Shown here: piece after piece, positions 1-12,599 of the stretch
How positions within the stretch are numbered: the stretch's first letter is position 1
Layout of the letters: each line of letters starts with the position of its first letter
Assembly: GCF_945859705.1 (NCBI RefSeq)
Contig: NW_026605117.1
Location: forward strand, 40,001-104,000
Length of the DNA: 64,000 nt
Direction: 5' to 3'
From: Episyrphus balteatus
Taxonomy: Eukaryota > Arthropoda > Insecta > Diptera > Syrphidae
The notes under the pieces: model-generated
What the model saw: only the letters and a program-made list of their open reading frames with translations
Database searches by the model: none
Told to the model about the DNA's origin: nothing
Translations under genes and position numbers: made by a program

Positions 1-483
1 TCTCAGTTTCTTAGAAAAAAGAATAATAATTTTTTAATCAATCAGCTGGAGAACAAAAAAAAAGCTTTAATTTCAGATATTTTTTTCAATTTTTTTTTGT
101 ATGACAACCTATAATAAATTGTATATCGTTGGAAAGCTTTCATCTTCAGCTTTAATTAAATGCCCTAATCATATCTCTCAGTTGCTTAGAAAAAAGAATA
201 AAAATTTTTTAATCAATCAGCTGCAGAACAAAAAAAAAAGCTTTATTTTCAGATATTTTTTTCAATTTTTTTTGTATGACAACCTATAATAAATTTTATA
301 TCGTTGGAAAGCTTACATCTTCAGCTTTAATTAGATGCCCTAATCATATCTCTCAGTTGCTTAGAAAAAAGAATAAAAATTTTTTAATCAATCAGCTGCA
401 GAACAAAAAAAAAAGCTTTAATTTCAGATATTTTTTTCAATTTTTTTTTGTATGACAACCTATAATAAATTGTATATCGTTGG

Positions 484-504
484 AAAGCTTTCATCTTCAG
501 CTTT
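484..504. other. Short dyad AAAGCT-N9-AGCTTT inside the monomer
   Basis: Six-base complementary arms, AAAGCT (484-489) and AGCTTT (499-504), flank the nine-base loop TTCATCTTC. The left arm also belongs to the palindrome GAAAGCTTTC, and the right arm runs directly into TTAATTAA. The dyad is present in most monomers of the window. Occasional copies break it, for example CAGGTTT near 2,246, TCTGCTTT near 44,980, and CAGCATTA near 32,069. The stem is short, so cruciform formation is only a possibility. Clustered dyads are a known feature of some centromeric satellites that lack a CENP-B box, and no CENP-B-box-like motif is visible here. Confidence 0.6.
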
Positions 505-540
505 AATTAAATGCCCTAATCATATCTCTCAGTTGCTTAG

Positions 541-624
541 AAAAAAGAATAAAAATTTTTTAATCAATCAGCTGGAGAACAAAAAAAAAAGCTTTAATTT
601 CAGATATTTTTTTCAATTTTTTTT
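541..624. other. A/T-tract half of the monomer (likely curved or stiff DNA)
   Basis: In the reference monomer this half carries A6 (541-546), A5T6 (551-561), A10 (581-590), T7 (607-613) and T8 (617-624). Centres of neighbouring tracts are about 11-13 or 24-30 bp apart, which is only roughly in helical phase. A-tracts are known to stiffen and bend DNA and to affect nucleosome placement. The A10 and the following T-tracts are complementary and could pair in single strands across a loop of about 25 bases. Tract length is the main source of monomer length variation in the window. No protein-binding role can be read from the sequence. Confidence 0.7.
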
Positions 625-2783
625 GTATGACAACCTATAATAAATTGTATATCTATGGAAAGCTTACATCTTCAGCTTTAATTAAATGCATTTATCATAT
701 CTCTCAGTTGCTTAGAAAAAAAAATAAAAATTTTTTAATCAATCAGCTGGAGAACAAAAAAAAAAGCTTTAATTTCAGATATTTTTTTCAATTTTTTTTT
801 GTATGACAACCTATAATAAATTGTATATCGTTGGAAAGCTTTCATCTTCAGCTTTAATTAAATGCCCTAATCATATCTCTCAGTTGCTTAGAAAAAAGAA
901 TAAAAATTTTTTAATCAATCAGCTGGAGAACAAACAAAAAAGCTTTAATTTCAGATATTTTTTTCATTTTTTTTTTTAGACAACCTATAATAAATTGTGT
1001 ATCGTTGGAAAGCTTACATTTTCAGCTTTAATTAGATGCCCTAATCATATCTCTCAGTTGCTTAGAAAAAAGAATAAAAATTTTTTAATCAATCAGCTGC
1101 AGAACAAAAAAAAAAGCTTTAATTTCAGATATTTTTTTCAATTTTTTTTTGTATGACAACCTATAATAAATTGTATATTGTTGGAAAGCTTTCATCTTCA
1201 GCTTTAATTAAATGCCCTAATCATATCTCTCAGTTGCTTAGAAAAAAAAAATAAAAATTTTTTAATCAATCAGCTGGAGAACAAACAAAAAAGCTTTAAT
1301 TTCAGATATTTTTTCAATTTTTTTTTGTATGACAACCTATAATAAATTGTATATCGTTGGAAAGCTTACATTTTCAGCTTTAATTAGATGCCCTTATCAT
1401 ATCTCTCAGTTGCTTAGAAAAAAGAATAAAAATTTTTTAATCAATCAGCTAAAAAAAAAGCTTTAATTTCAGATATTTTTTTCAATTTTTTTTTGTATGA
1501 CAACCTATAATAAATTGTATATCGTTGGAAAGCTTTCATCTTCAGCTTTAATTAAATGCCCTAATCATATCTCTCAGTTGCTTAGAAAAAAGAATAAAAT
1601 TTTTTTAATCAATCAGCTGGAGAACAAAAAAAAAAGCTTTAATTTCAGATATTTTTTTCAATTTTTTTTGTATGACAACCTATAATAAATTGTATATCGT
1701 TGGAAAGCTTTCATCTTCAGCTTTAATTAAATGCCCTAATCATATCTCTCAGTTGCTTAGAAAAAAGAATAAAAATTTTTTAATCAATCAGCTGGAGAAC
1801 AAAAAAAAAAGCTTTAATTTCAGATATTTTTTTCAATTTTTTTTTGTATGACAACCTATAATAAATTGTATATCGTTTTAAAGCTTTCATCTTCAGCTTT
1901 AATTAAATGCCCTAATCATATCTCTCAGTTGCTTAGAAAAAAGAATAAAAATTTTTTAATCAATCAGCTGGAGAACAAACAAAAAAGCTTTAATTTCAGA
2001 TATTTTTTTCAATTTTTTTTTTAGACAACCTATAATAAATTGTATATCGTTGGAAAGCTTTCATCTTCAGCTTTAATTAAATGCCCTAATCATATCTCTC
2101 AGTTGCTTAGAAAAAAGAATAAAAATTTTTTAATCAATCAGCTGCAGAACAAAAAAAAAAGCTTTAATTTCAGATATTTTTTTCAATTTTTTTTTGTATG
2201 ACAACCTATAACAAATTGTATATCGTTGGAAAGCTTTCATCTTCAGGTTTAATTTAATGCAGTAATCATATCTCTCAGTTGCTTAGAAAAAAGAATAAAC
2301 ATTTTTTAATCAATCAGCTGGAGAACAAAAAAAAAAGCTTTAATTTCAGATATTTTTTTCAATTTTTTTTTGTATGACAACCTATAATAAATTGTATATC
2401 GTTGGAAAGCTTTCATCTTCAGCTTTAATTAAATGCAGTAATCATATCTCTCAGTTGCTTAGAAAAAAGAATAAAATTTTTTTAATCAATCAGCTGCAGA
2501 ACAAAAAAAAAAGCTTTAATTTCAGATATTTTTTTCAATTTTTTTTTGTATGACAACCTATAATAAATTGTATATCGTTGGAAAGCTTTCATCTTCAGCT
2601 TTAATTAAATGCCCTAATCATATCTCTCAGTTGCTTACAAAAAAGAATAAAAATTTTTTAATCAATCAGCTGGAGAACAAACAAAAAAGCTTTAATTTCA
2701 GATATTTTTTTCAATTTTTTTTTGTATGACAACCTATAATAAATTGTATATCGTTGGAAAGCTTACATTTTCAGCTTTAATTA

Positions 2784-4850
2784 AATGCCCTAATCATATC
2801 TCTCAGTTGCTTAGAAAAAAGAATAAAAATTTTTTAATCAATCAGCTGGAGAACAAAAAAAAAAGCTTTAATTTCAGATATTTTTTTCAATTTTTTTTTG
2901 TATGACAACCTATAATAAATTGTATATCGTTGGAAAGCTTTCATCTTCAGCTTTAATTAAATGCCCTAATCATATCTCTCAGTTGCTTAGAAAAAAGAAT
3001 AAAAATTTTTTAATCAATCAGGTGCAGAACAAAAAAAAAAGCTTTAATTTCAGATATTTTTTTCAATTTTTTTTTGTATGACAACCTATAATAAATTGTA
3101 TATCGTTGGAAAGCTTACATCTTCAGCTTTAATAAGATGCCCTAATCATATCTCTCAGTTGCTTAGAAAAAAGAATAAAAATTTTTTAATCAATCAGATG
3201 CAGAACAAAAAAAAAGCTTTAATTTCAGATATTTTTTTCAATTTTTTTTTGTGACAACCTATAACAAATTGTATATCGTTGGAAAGCTTTCATCTTCAGC
3301 TTTAATTAAATGCCCTAATCATATCTCTCAGTTGCTTAGAAAAAAGAATAAAAATTTTTTAATCAATCAGCTGGAGAACAAAAAAAAAGCTTTAATTTCA
3401 GATATTTTTTTCAATTTTTTTTGTATGACAACCTATAATAAATTGTATATCGTTGGAAAGCTTTCATCTTCAGCTTTAATTAAATGCCCTAATCATATCT
3501 CTCAGTTGCTTAGAAAAAAGAATAAAAATTTTTTAATCAATCAGCTGGAGAACAAAAAAAAAGCTTTAATTTCAGATATTTTTTTCAATTTTTTTTTGTA
3601 TGACAACCTATAACAAATTGTATATCGTTGGAAAGCTTTCATCTTCAGCTTTAATTAAATGCCCTAATCATATCTCTCAGTTGCTTAGAAAAAAGAATAA
3701 AAATTTTTTAATCAATCAGCTGGAGAACAAAAAAAAAAGCTTTAATTTCAGATATTTTTTTCAATTTTTTTTTGTATGACAACCTATAATAAATTGTATA
3801 CCGTTGGAAAGCTTTCATCTTCAGCTTTAATTAGATGCCCTAATCATATCTCTCAGTTGCTTAGAAAAAAGAATAAAAATTTTTTAATCAATCAGCTGGA
3901 GAACAAAAAAAAAAGCTTTAATTTCAGATATTTTTTTCAATTTTTTTTTGTATGACAACCTATAATAAATTGTATATCGTTGGAAAGCTTTCATCTTCAG
4001 CTTTAATTAAATGCCCTAATCATATCTCTCAGTTGCTTAGAAAAAAGAATAAAAATTTTTTAATCAATCAGGTGCAGAACAAAAAAAAAAGCTTTAATTT
4101 CAGATATTTTTTTCAATTTTTTTTTGTATGACAACCTATAATAAATTGTATATCGTTGGAAAGCTTATATCTTCAGCTTTAATAAGATGCCCTAATCATA
4201 TCTCTCAGTTGCTTAGAAAAAAGAATAAAAATTTTTTAATCAATCAGATGCAGAACAAAAAAAAAGCTTTAATTTCAGATATTTTTTTCAATTTTTTTTT
4301 GTGACAACCTATAACAAATTGTATATCGTTGGAAAGCTTTCATCTTCAGCTTTAATTAAATGCCCTAATCATATCTCTCAGTTGCTTAGAAAAAAGAATA
4401 AAAATTTTTTAATCAATCAGCTGGAGAACAAAAAAAAAGCTTTAATTTCAGATATTTTTTTCAATTTTTTTTGTATGACAACCTATAATAAATTGTATAT
4501 CGTTGGAAAGCTTTCATCTTCAGCTTTAATTAAATGCCCTAATCATATCTCTCAGTTGCTTAGAAAAAAGAATAAAAATTTTTTAATCAATCAGCTGGAG
4601 AACAAAAAAAAAGCTTTAATTTCAGATATTTTTTTCAATTTTTTTTTGTATGACAACCTATAACAAATTGTATATCGTTGGAAAGCTTTCATCTTCAGCT
4701 TTAATTAAATGCCCTAATCATATCTCTCAGTTGCTTAGAAAAAAGAATAAAAATTTTTTAATCAATCAGCTGGAGAACAAAAAAAAAAGCTTTAATTTCA
4801 GATATTTTTTTCAATTTTTTTTTGTATGACAACCTATAATAAATTGTATA
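2784..4850 (+). repeat. 1,050-bp (6-monomer) tandem duplication, ~1.97 copies
   Basis: Position p matches p+1,050 from about 2,784 to 3,800. Marker words keep this spacing: CAGGTGCAGAAC (3,019 and 4,069), CAGATGCAGAAC (about 3,196 and 4,246), and the GTGACAACCTATAACAAATTG junction (3,251 and 4,301). One mismatch was seen inside (CTTACATC against CTTATATC near 4,168). The copies meet near 3,834. Outside, 2,765-2,783 and the CCGTTGG/TTGTTGG site (3,801/4,851) break the match. Confidence 0.9.
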
Positions 4851-6110
4851 TTGTTGGAAAGCTTTTATCTTCAGCTTTAATTAAATGCCCTAATCATATC
4901 TCTCAAATGCTTAGAAAAAAGAATACAATTTTTTTAATCAATCAGCTGGAGAACAAAAAAAGCTTTAATTTCAGATATTTTTTTCAATTTTTTTTTGTAT
5001 GACAACCTATAATAAATTGTATATCGTTGGAAAGCTTTCATCTTCAGCTTTAATTAAATGCCCTTATCATATCTCTCAGTTGCTTGGAAAAAAGAATAAA
5101 AATTTTTTAATCAATCAGCTGGAGAACAAAAAAAAAAGCTTTAATTTCAGATATTTTTTTCAATTTTTTTTTTTTTAGACAACCTATAATAAATTGTATA
5201 TCGTTGGAAAGCTTACATCTTCAGCTTTAATTAGATGCCCTAATCATATCTCTCAGTTGCTTAGAAAAAAGAATAAAAATTTTTTAATCAATCAGCTGGA
5301 GAACAAAAAAAAAGCTTTAATTTCAGATATTTTTTTCAATTTTTTTTTGTATGACAACCTATAATAAATTGTATATCTATGGAAAGCTTACATCTTCAGC
5401 TTTAATTAAATGCCCTAATCATATCTCTCAGTTGCTTAGAAAAAAGAATAAAAATTTTTTAATCAATCAGCTGGAGAACAAAAAAAAAAGCTTTAATTTC
5501 AGATATTTTTTTCAATTTTTTTTTGTATGACAACCTATAATAAATTGTATATCGTTGGAAAGCTTTCATCTTCAGCTTTAATTAAATGCCCTAATCATAT
5601 CTCTCAGTTGCTTAGAAAAAAGAATAAAAATTTTTTAATCAATCAGCTGGAGAACAAAAAAAAAGCTTTAATTTCAGATATTTTTTTCAATTTTTTTTTG
5701 TATGACAACCTATAATAAATTCTATATCGTTGGAAAGCTTTCATCTTCAGCTTTAATTAAATGCCCTAATCATATCTCTCAGTTGCTTAGAAAAAAGAAT
5801 AAAAATTTTTTAATCAATCAGCTGGAGAACAAAAAAAAAAGCTTTAATTTCAGATATTTTTTTCAATTTTTTTTTGTATGACAACCTATAATAAATTGTA
5901 TATCGTTGGAAAGCTTTCATCTTCAGCTTTAATTAAATGCCCTAATCATATCTCTCAGTTGCTTAGAAAAAAGAATAAAAATTTTTTAATCAATCAGGTG
6001 CAGAACAAAAAAAAAAGCTTTAATTTCAGATATTTTTTTCAATTTTTTTTTGTATGACAACCTATAATAAATTGTATATCGTTGGAAAGCTTACATCTTC
6101 AGCTTTGATT
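4851..6110 (+). repeat. Mosaic segment with homologues at 7.3-7.8 kb and 8.6-9.1 kb
   Basis: The monomer with TCTCAAATGC and AATACAATTTTTTT at 4,901-4,935 recurs at 7,527 (offset 2,626, 15 monomers). The stretch of about 5,480-5,920, marked by AATTCTATATCG at 5,719, matches 8,630-9,070 (offset 3,151, 18 monomers). A CAGGTGCAG monomer at 5,995 links the right end to the 1,050-bp unit. A TTTTTTAGACAACC junction lies near 5,175. These matches show the segment was assembled from pieces copied elsewhere in the array. Confidence 0.75.
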
Positions 6111-6114
6111 AAAT

Positions 6115-7215
6115 GCCCTAATCATATCTCTCAGTTGCTTAGAAAAAAGAATAAAAATTTTTTAATCAATCAGATGCAGAACAAAAAAAAAGCTTTAATT
6201 TCAGATATTTTTTTCAATTTTTTTTTGTGACAACCTATAACAAATTGTATATCGTTGGAAAGCTTTCATCTTCAGCTTTAATTAAATGCCCTAATCATAT
6301 CTCTCAGTTGCTTAGAAAAAAGAATAAAAATTTTTTAATCAATCAGCTGGAGAACAAAAAAAAAAGCTTTAATTTCAGATATTTTTTTCAATTTTTTTTT
6401 TGTATGACAACCTATAATAAATTGTATATCGTTGGAAAGCTTACATCTTCAGCTTTAATTAAATGCCCTAATCATATCTCTCAGTTGCTTAGAAAAAAGA
6501 ATAAAAATTTTTTAATCAATCAGATGCAGAACAAAAAAAAAGCTTTAATTTCAGATATTTTTTTCAATTTTTTTTGTATGACAACCTATAATAAATTGTA
6601 TATCGTTGGAAAGCTTTCATCTTCAGCTTTAATTAAATGCCCTAATCATATCTCTCAGTTGCTTAGAAAAAAGAATAAAAATTTTTTAATCAATCAGATG
6701 CAGAACAAAAAAAAAGCTTTAATTTCAGATATTTTTTTCAATTTTTTTTTGTGACAACCTATAACAAATTGTATATCGTTGGAAAGCTTTCATCTTCAGC
6801 TTTAATTAAATGCCCTAATCATATCTCTCAGTTGCTTAGAAAAAAGAATAAAATTTTTTTAATCAATCAGCTGGAGAACAAAAAAAAAAGCTTTAATTTC
6901 AGATATTTTTTTCAATTTTTTTTTTGTATGACAACCTATAATAAATTGTATATCGTTGGAAAGCTTACACCTTCAGCTTTAATTAAATGCCCTAATCATA
7001 TCTCTCAGTTGCTTAGAAAAAAGAATAAAACTTTTATAATCAATCAGATGCAGAACAAAAAAAAAGCTTTAATTTCAGATATTTTTTTCAATTTTTTTTG
7101 TATGACAACCTATAATAAATTGTATATCGTTGGAAAGCTTTCATCTTCAGCTTTAATTAAATGTCCTAATCATATCTCTCAGTTGCTTAGAAAAAAGAAT
7201 AAAAATTTTTTAATC
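6115..7215 (+). repeat. 524-bp (3-monomer) tandem duplication, ~2 copies
   Basis: Position p matches p+524. The GTGACAACCTATAACAAATTG junction occurs at 6,227 and 6,751, and CAGATGCAG repeats through the block (about 6,172, 6,522, 6,696 and 7,046). The second copy carries private changes: CTTACACC near 6,966, AAAACTTTTATAATC near 7,027 and AAATGTCC near 7,161. Monomer lengths of 174 and 177 bp keep one reading frame open across several monomers here, which produces long but meaningless open frames. Confidence 0.8.
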
Positions 7216-8873
7216 AATCAGCTGGAGAACAAAAAAAAGCTTTAATTTCAGATATTTTTTTCAATTTTTTTTTGTATGACAACCTATAACAAATTGTATA
7301 TCGTTGGAAAGCTTTCATCTTCAGCTTTAATTAAATGCCCTAATCATATCTCTCAGTTGCTTAGAAAAAAGAATAAAAATTTTTTAATCAATCAGCTGGA
7401 GAACAAAAAAAAAAGCTTTAATTTCAGATATTTTTTTCAATTTTTTTTTGTATGACAACCTATAATAAATTGTATATCGTTGGAAAGCTTTCATCTTCAG
7501 CTTTAATTAAATGCCCTAATCATATCTCTCAAATGCTTAGAAAAAAGAATACAATTTTTTTAATCAATCAGCTGGAGAACAAAAAAAGCTTTAATTTCAG
7601 ATATTTTTTTCAATTTTTTTTTATATGACAACCTATAATAAATTGTATATCGTTGGAAAGCTTTCATCTTCAGCTTTAATTAAATGCCCTTATCATATCT
7701 CTCAGTTGCTTAGAAAAAAGAATAAAAATTTTTTAATCAATCAGCTGGAGAACAAAAAAAAAAGCTTTAATTTCAGATATTTTTTTCAATTTTTTTTTGT
7801 ATGACAACCTATAATAAATTGTATATCGTTGGAAAGCTTACATCTTCAGCTTTAATTAGATGCCCTAATCATATCTCTCAGTTGCTTAGAAAAAAGAATA
7901 AAAATTTTTTAATCAATCAGCTGCAGAACAAAAAAAAAAGCTTTAATTTCAGATATTTTTTTCAATTTTTTTTGTATGACAACCTATAATAAATTGTATA
8001 TCTATGGAAAGCTTACATCTTCAGCTTTAATTAAATGCATTTATCATATCTCTCAGTTGCTTAGAAAAAAAAATAAAAATTTTTTAATCAATCAGCTGGA
8101 GAACAAAAAAAAAGCTTTAATTTCAGATATTTTTTTCAATTTTTTTTTGTATGACAACCTATAATAAATTGTATATCGTTGCAAAGCTTTCAACTTCAGC
8201 TTTAATTAAATGCCCTAATCATATCTCTCAGTTGCTTAGAAAAAAGAATAAAAATTTTTTAATCAATCAGCTGGAGAACAAAAAAAAAAGCTTTAATTTC
8301 AGATATTTTTTTCAATTTTTTTTTGTATGACAACCTATAATAAATTGTATATCGTTGGAAAGCTTTCATCTTCAGCTTTAATTAAATGCCCTAATCATAT
8401 CTCTCAGTTGCTTAGAAAAAAGAATAAAAATTTTTTAATCAATCAGCTGGAGAACAAAAAAAAAGCTTTAATTTCAGATATTTTTTTCAATTTTTTTTTG
8501 TATGACAACCTATAATAAATTGTATATCGTTGCAAAGCTTTCAACTTCAGCTTTAATTAAATGCGCTAATCATATCTCTCAGTTGCTTAGAAAAAAGAAT
8601 AAAAATTTTTTAATCAATCAGCTGCAGAACAAAAAAAAAAGCTTTAATTTCAGATATTTTTTTCAATTTTTTTTTGTATGACAACCTATAATAAATTGTA
8701 TATCGTTGGAAAGCTTTCATCTTCAGCTTTAATTAAATGCCCTAATCATATCTCTCAGTTGCTTAGAAAAAAGAATAAAAATTTTTTAATCAATCAGCTG
8801 GAGAACAAAAAAAAAGCTTTAATTTCAGATATTTTTTTCAATTTTTTTTTGTATGACAACCTATAATAAATTC
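7216..8873 (+). repeat. Mixed monomers with GTTGCAAAGCTTTCAAC variants
   Basis: The left part (7,277-7,790) repeats the order seen at 4,651-5,160. Next comes the ATCTATGG/TGCATTTATC monomer at 8,000, otherwise found at 651. Two copies of an unusual CGTTGCAAAGCTTTCAAC monomer lie near 8,178 and 8,529, 351 bp (two monomers) apart, so a dimer appears to have been duplicated. The segment runs into the 1,580-bp duplication through the AATTCTATATCG monomer at 8,870. Only satellite sequence is present. Confidence 0.8.
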
Positions 8874-11800
8874 TATATCGTTGGAAAGCTTTCATCTTCA
8901 GCTTTAATTAAATGCCCTAATCATATCTCTCAGTTGCTTAGAAAAAAGAATAAAAATTTTTTAATCAATCAGCTGGAGAACAAAAAAAAAAGCTTTAATT
9001 TCAGATATTTTTTTCAATTTTTTTTTGTATGACAACCTATAATAAATTGTATATCGTTGGAAAGCTTACATCTTCAGCTTTAATTAAATGCCCTAATAAT
9101 ATCTCTCAGTTGCTTAGAAAAAAGAATAAAAATTTTTTAATCAATCAGTTGCAGAACAAAAAAAAAAGCTTTAATTTCAGATATTTTTTTCAATTTTTTT
9201 TTGTATGACAACCTATAATAAATTGTATATCGTTGGAAAGCTTTCATCTTCAGCTTTAATTAAATGCCCTTATCATATCTCTCAGTTGCTTAGAAAAAAG
9301 AATAAAAATTTTTTAATCAATCAGCTGGAGAACAAAAAAAAAAGCTTTAATTTCAGATATTTTTTTCAATTTTTTTTTTTAGACAACCTATAATAAATTG
9401 TATATCGTTGGAAAGCTTACATTTTCAGCTTTAATTAGATGCCCTAATCATATCTCTCAGTTGCTTTGAAAAAAGAATAAAAATTTTTTAATCAATCAGC
9501 TGCAGAACAAAAAAAAAAGCTTTAATTTCAGATATTTTTTTCAATTTTTTTTTGTATGACAACCTATAATAAATTGTATATCGTTGGAAAGCTTTCATCT
9601 TCAGCTTTAATTAAATGCCCTAATCATATCTCTCAGTTGCTTAGAAAAAAGAATAAAAATTTTTTAATCAATCAGTTGCAGAACAAAAAAAAAAGCTTTA
9701 ATTTCAGATATTTTTTTCAATTTTTTTTTGTATGACAACCTATAATAAATTGTATATCGTTGGAAAGCTTACATCTTCAGCTTTAATTAAATGCCCTAAT
9801 CATATCTCTCAGTTGCTTAGAAAAAAGAATAAAAATTTTTTAATCAATCAGCTGGAGAACAAAAAAAAAAGCTTTAATTTCAGATATTTTTTTCAATTTT
9901 TTTTTTTTGACAACCTATAATAAATTGTATATCGTTGGGAAGCTTTCATCTTCAGCTTTAATTAAATGCCCTAATCATATCTCTCAGTTGCTTAGAAAAA
10001 AGAATAAAAATTTTTTAATCAATCAGCTGGAGAACAAAAACAAAAGCTTTCATTTCAGATATTTTTTTCAATTTTTTTTTGTGACAACCTATAACAAATT
10101 GTATATCGTTGGAAAGCTTTCATCTTCAGCTTTAATTAAATGCCCTAATCATATCTCTCAGTTGCTTAGAAAAAAGAATAAAAATTTTTTAATCAATCAG
10201 CTGGAGAACAAAAAAAAAAGCTTTAATTTCAGATATTTTTTTCAATTTTTTTTTGTATGACAACCTATAATAAATTGTATATCGTTGCAAAGCTTTCATC
10301 TTCAGCTTTAATTAAATGCCCTAATTATATCTCTCAAATGCTTAGAAAAAAGAATAAAAATTTTTTAATCAATCAGGTGCAGAACAAAAAAAAAAGCTTT
10401 AATTTCAGATATTTTTTTCAATTTTTTTTTGTATGACAACCTATAATTAATTGTATATCGTTGGAAAGCTTTCATCTTCAGCTTTAATTAAATGCCCTAA
10501 TCATATCTCTCAGTTGCTTAGAAAAAAGAATAAAAATTTTTTAATCAATCAGCTGGAGAACAAAAAAAAAAGCTTTAATTTCAGATATTTTTTTCAATTT
10601 TTTTTTGTATGACAACCTATAACAAATTGTATATCGTTGGAAAGCTTACATCTTCAGCTTTAATTAAATGCCCTAATAATATCTCTCAGTTGCTTAGAAA
10701 AAAGAATAAAAATTTTTTAATCAATCAGTTGCAGAACAAAAAAAAAAGCTTTAATTTCAGATATTTTTTTCAATTTTTTTTTGTATGACAACCTATAATA
10801 AATTGTATATCGTTGGAAAGCTTTCATCTTCAGCTTTAATTAAATGCCCTTATCATATCTCTCAGTTGCTTAGAAAAAAGAATAAAAATTTTTTAATCAA
10901 TCAGCTGGAGAACAAAAAAAAAAGCTTTAATTTCAGATATTTTTTTCAATTTTTTTTTTTAGACAACCTATAATAAATTGTATATCGTTGGAAAGCTTAC
11001 ATTTTCAGCTTTAATTAGATGCCCTAATCATATCTCTCAGTTGCTTTGAAAAAAGAATAAAAATTTTTTAATCAATCAGCTGCAGAACAAAAAAAAAAGC
11101 TTTAATTTCAGATATTTTTTTCAATTTTTTTTTGTATGACAACCTATAATAAATTGTATATCGTTGGAAAGCTTTCATCTTCAGCTTTAATTAAATGCCC
11201 TAATCATATCTCTCAGTTGCTTAGAAAAAAGAATAAAAATTTTTTAATCAATCAGTTGCAGAACAAAAAAAAAAGCTTTAATTTCAGATATTTTTTTCAA
11301 TTTTTTTTTGTATGACAACCTATAATAAATTGTATATCGTTGGAAAGCTTACATCTTCAGCTTTAATTAAATGCCCTAATCATATCTCTCAGTTGCTTAG
11401 AAAAAAGAATAAAAATTTTTTAATCAATCAGCTGGAGAACAAAAAAAAAAGCTTTAATTTCAGATATTTTTTTCAATTTTTTTTTTTTGACAACCTATAA
11501 TAAATTGTATATCGTTGGGAAGCTTTCATCTTCAGCTTTAATTAAATGCCCTAATCATATCTCTCAGTTGCTTAGAAAAAAGAATAAAAATTTTTTAATC
11601 AATCAGCTGGAGAACAAAAACAAAAGCTTTCATTTCAGATATTTTTTTCAATTTTTTTTTGTGACAACCTATAACAAATTGTATATCGTTGGAAAGCTTT
11701 CATCTTCAGCTTTAATTAAATGCCCTAATCATATCTCTCAGTTGCTTAGAAAAAAGAATAAAAATTTTTTAATCAATCAGCTGGAGAACAAAAAAAAAAG

Positions 11801-12257
11801 CTTTAATTTCAGATATTTTTTTCAATTTTTTTTTGTATGACAACCTATAATAAATTGTATATCGTTGCAAAGCTTTCATCTTCAGCTTTAATTAAATGCC
11901 CTAATTATATCTCTCAAATGCTTAGAAAAAAGAATAAAAATTTTTTAATCAATCAGGTGCAGAACAAAAAAAAAAGCTTTAATTTCAGATATTTTTTTCA
12001 ATTTTTTTTTGTATGACAACCTATAATTAATTGTATATCGTTGGAAAGCTTTCATCTTCAGCTTTAATTAAATGCCCTAATCATATCTCTCAGTTGCTTA
12101 GAAAAAAGAATAAAAATTTTTTAATCAATCAGCTGGAGAACAAAAAAAAAAGCTTTAATTTCAGATATTTTTTTCAATTTTTTTTTGTATGACAACCTAT
12201 AACAAATTGTATATCGTTGGAAAGCTTACATCTTCAGCTTTAATTAAATGCCCTAAT
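8874..12257 (+). repeat. 1,580-bp (9-monomer) tandem duplication, ~2.1 copies, almost identical
   Basis: Position p equals p+1,580 over about 1,800 aligned bases (8,874-10,677 against 10,454-12,257). The only difference I found is T/C at 9,043/10,623, and no indel was found even in the long A- and T-tracts. Linked rare variants repeat in the same order: CCTAATAATATC (9,091 and 10,671), TTTTTAGACAACC (9,378 and 10,958), GTTGGGAAGC (9,935 and 11,515), AAAAACAAAAGC (10,035 and 11,615) and CTAATTATATC (10,321 and 11,901). The match ends at 10,678/12,258. This looks like the youngest short-range duplication here, or a duplicated assembly segment. Confidence 0.95.
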
Positions 12258-12599
12258 CATATCTCTCAGTTGCTTAGAAAAAAGAATAAAAATTTTTTAA
12301 TCAATCAGCTGGAGAACAAAAAAAAAAGCTTTAATTTCAGATATTTTTTTCAATTTTTTCTTGTATGACAACCTATAATAAATTGTATATCGTTGGAAAG
12401 CTTTCATCTTCAGCTTTAATTAAATGCCTTAATCATATCTCTCAGTTGCTTAGAAAAAAGAATAATAATTTTTTAATCAATCAACTGGAGAACAAAAAAA
12501 AAGCTTTAATTTCAGATATTTTTTTCAATTTTTTTTTGTATGACAACCTATAATAAATTGTATATCGTTGGAAAGCTTTCATCTTCAGCTTTAATTAAA

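Larger units (their letters stand above)
452..626 (+). repeat. Reference monomer (175 bp)
   Basis: This copy is representative and begins at ATGACAACCT, an arbitrary start in a tandem array. In order it holds: the junction word and TATAATAAATTG; TATATCG, the only CpG of the consensus; a palindromic GAAAGCTTTC; a short dyad (484-504); the palindrome TTAATTAA (503-510); the most conserved stretch (TGCCCTAATCATATCTCTC to GCTTAG); then the A/T-tract half. Two AAGCTT words and one CAGCTG word occur per monomer, so HindIII or PvuII digestion would be expected to give a ladder. Variable sites are CTTTCATC/CTTACATC, TTAAATG/TTAGATG, GAATAAAAAT/GAATAAAATT, GCTTAG/GCTTTG and CTGGAG/CTGCAG. Confidence 0.95.
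1..2783 (+). repeat. Left segment: ~16 mixed monomers without a clear larger duplication
   Basis: CTTTCATC and CTTACATC monomers partly alternate. Private variants include ATCTATGG with TGCATTTATC (651-690, found again at 8,000-8,040), CGTTTTAAAG near 1,874, TGCAGTAATC near 2,258 and 2,434, and TTTTTAGACAACC junctions near 980 and 2,022. One monomer (around 1,441-1,460) lacks the GGAGAAC word between CAGCT and the A-tract. The first TATAACAAATTG variant appears near 2,207. No gene or other element was found here. Confidence 0.85.

Noticed and set aside
560..620. Poly(A) tract as the end of a retroelement (SINE or LINE)
   Set aside because: The A-tract sits inside every tandem monomer at a fixed place, with no target-site duplication, no internal promoter boxes and no element boundary.
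541..624. Intrinsic terminators or promoters (T-tracts after dyads, TATAAT-like words in CCTATAATAAATTG)
   Set aside because: The words are expected in a 24% G+C repeat and occur in every monomer with no gene nearby. Stems preceding the T-tracts are A:T only and weak.
5170..5180. TTTTTTAGACAACC junctions as insertion-element ends or attachment sites
   Set aside because: They replace GTATGACAACC by small changes at the monomer junction and recur with normal monomer spacing (for example 9,378, 13,590, 32,722 and 41,268). No element lies between them.
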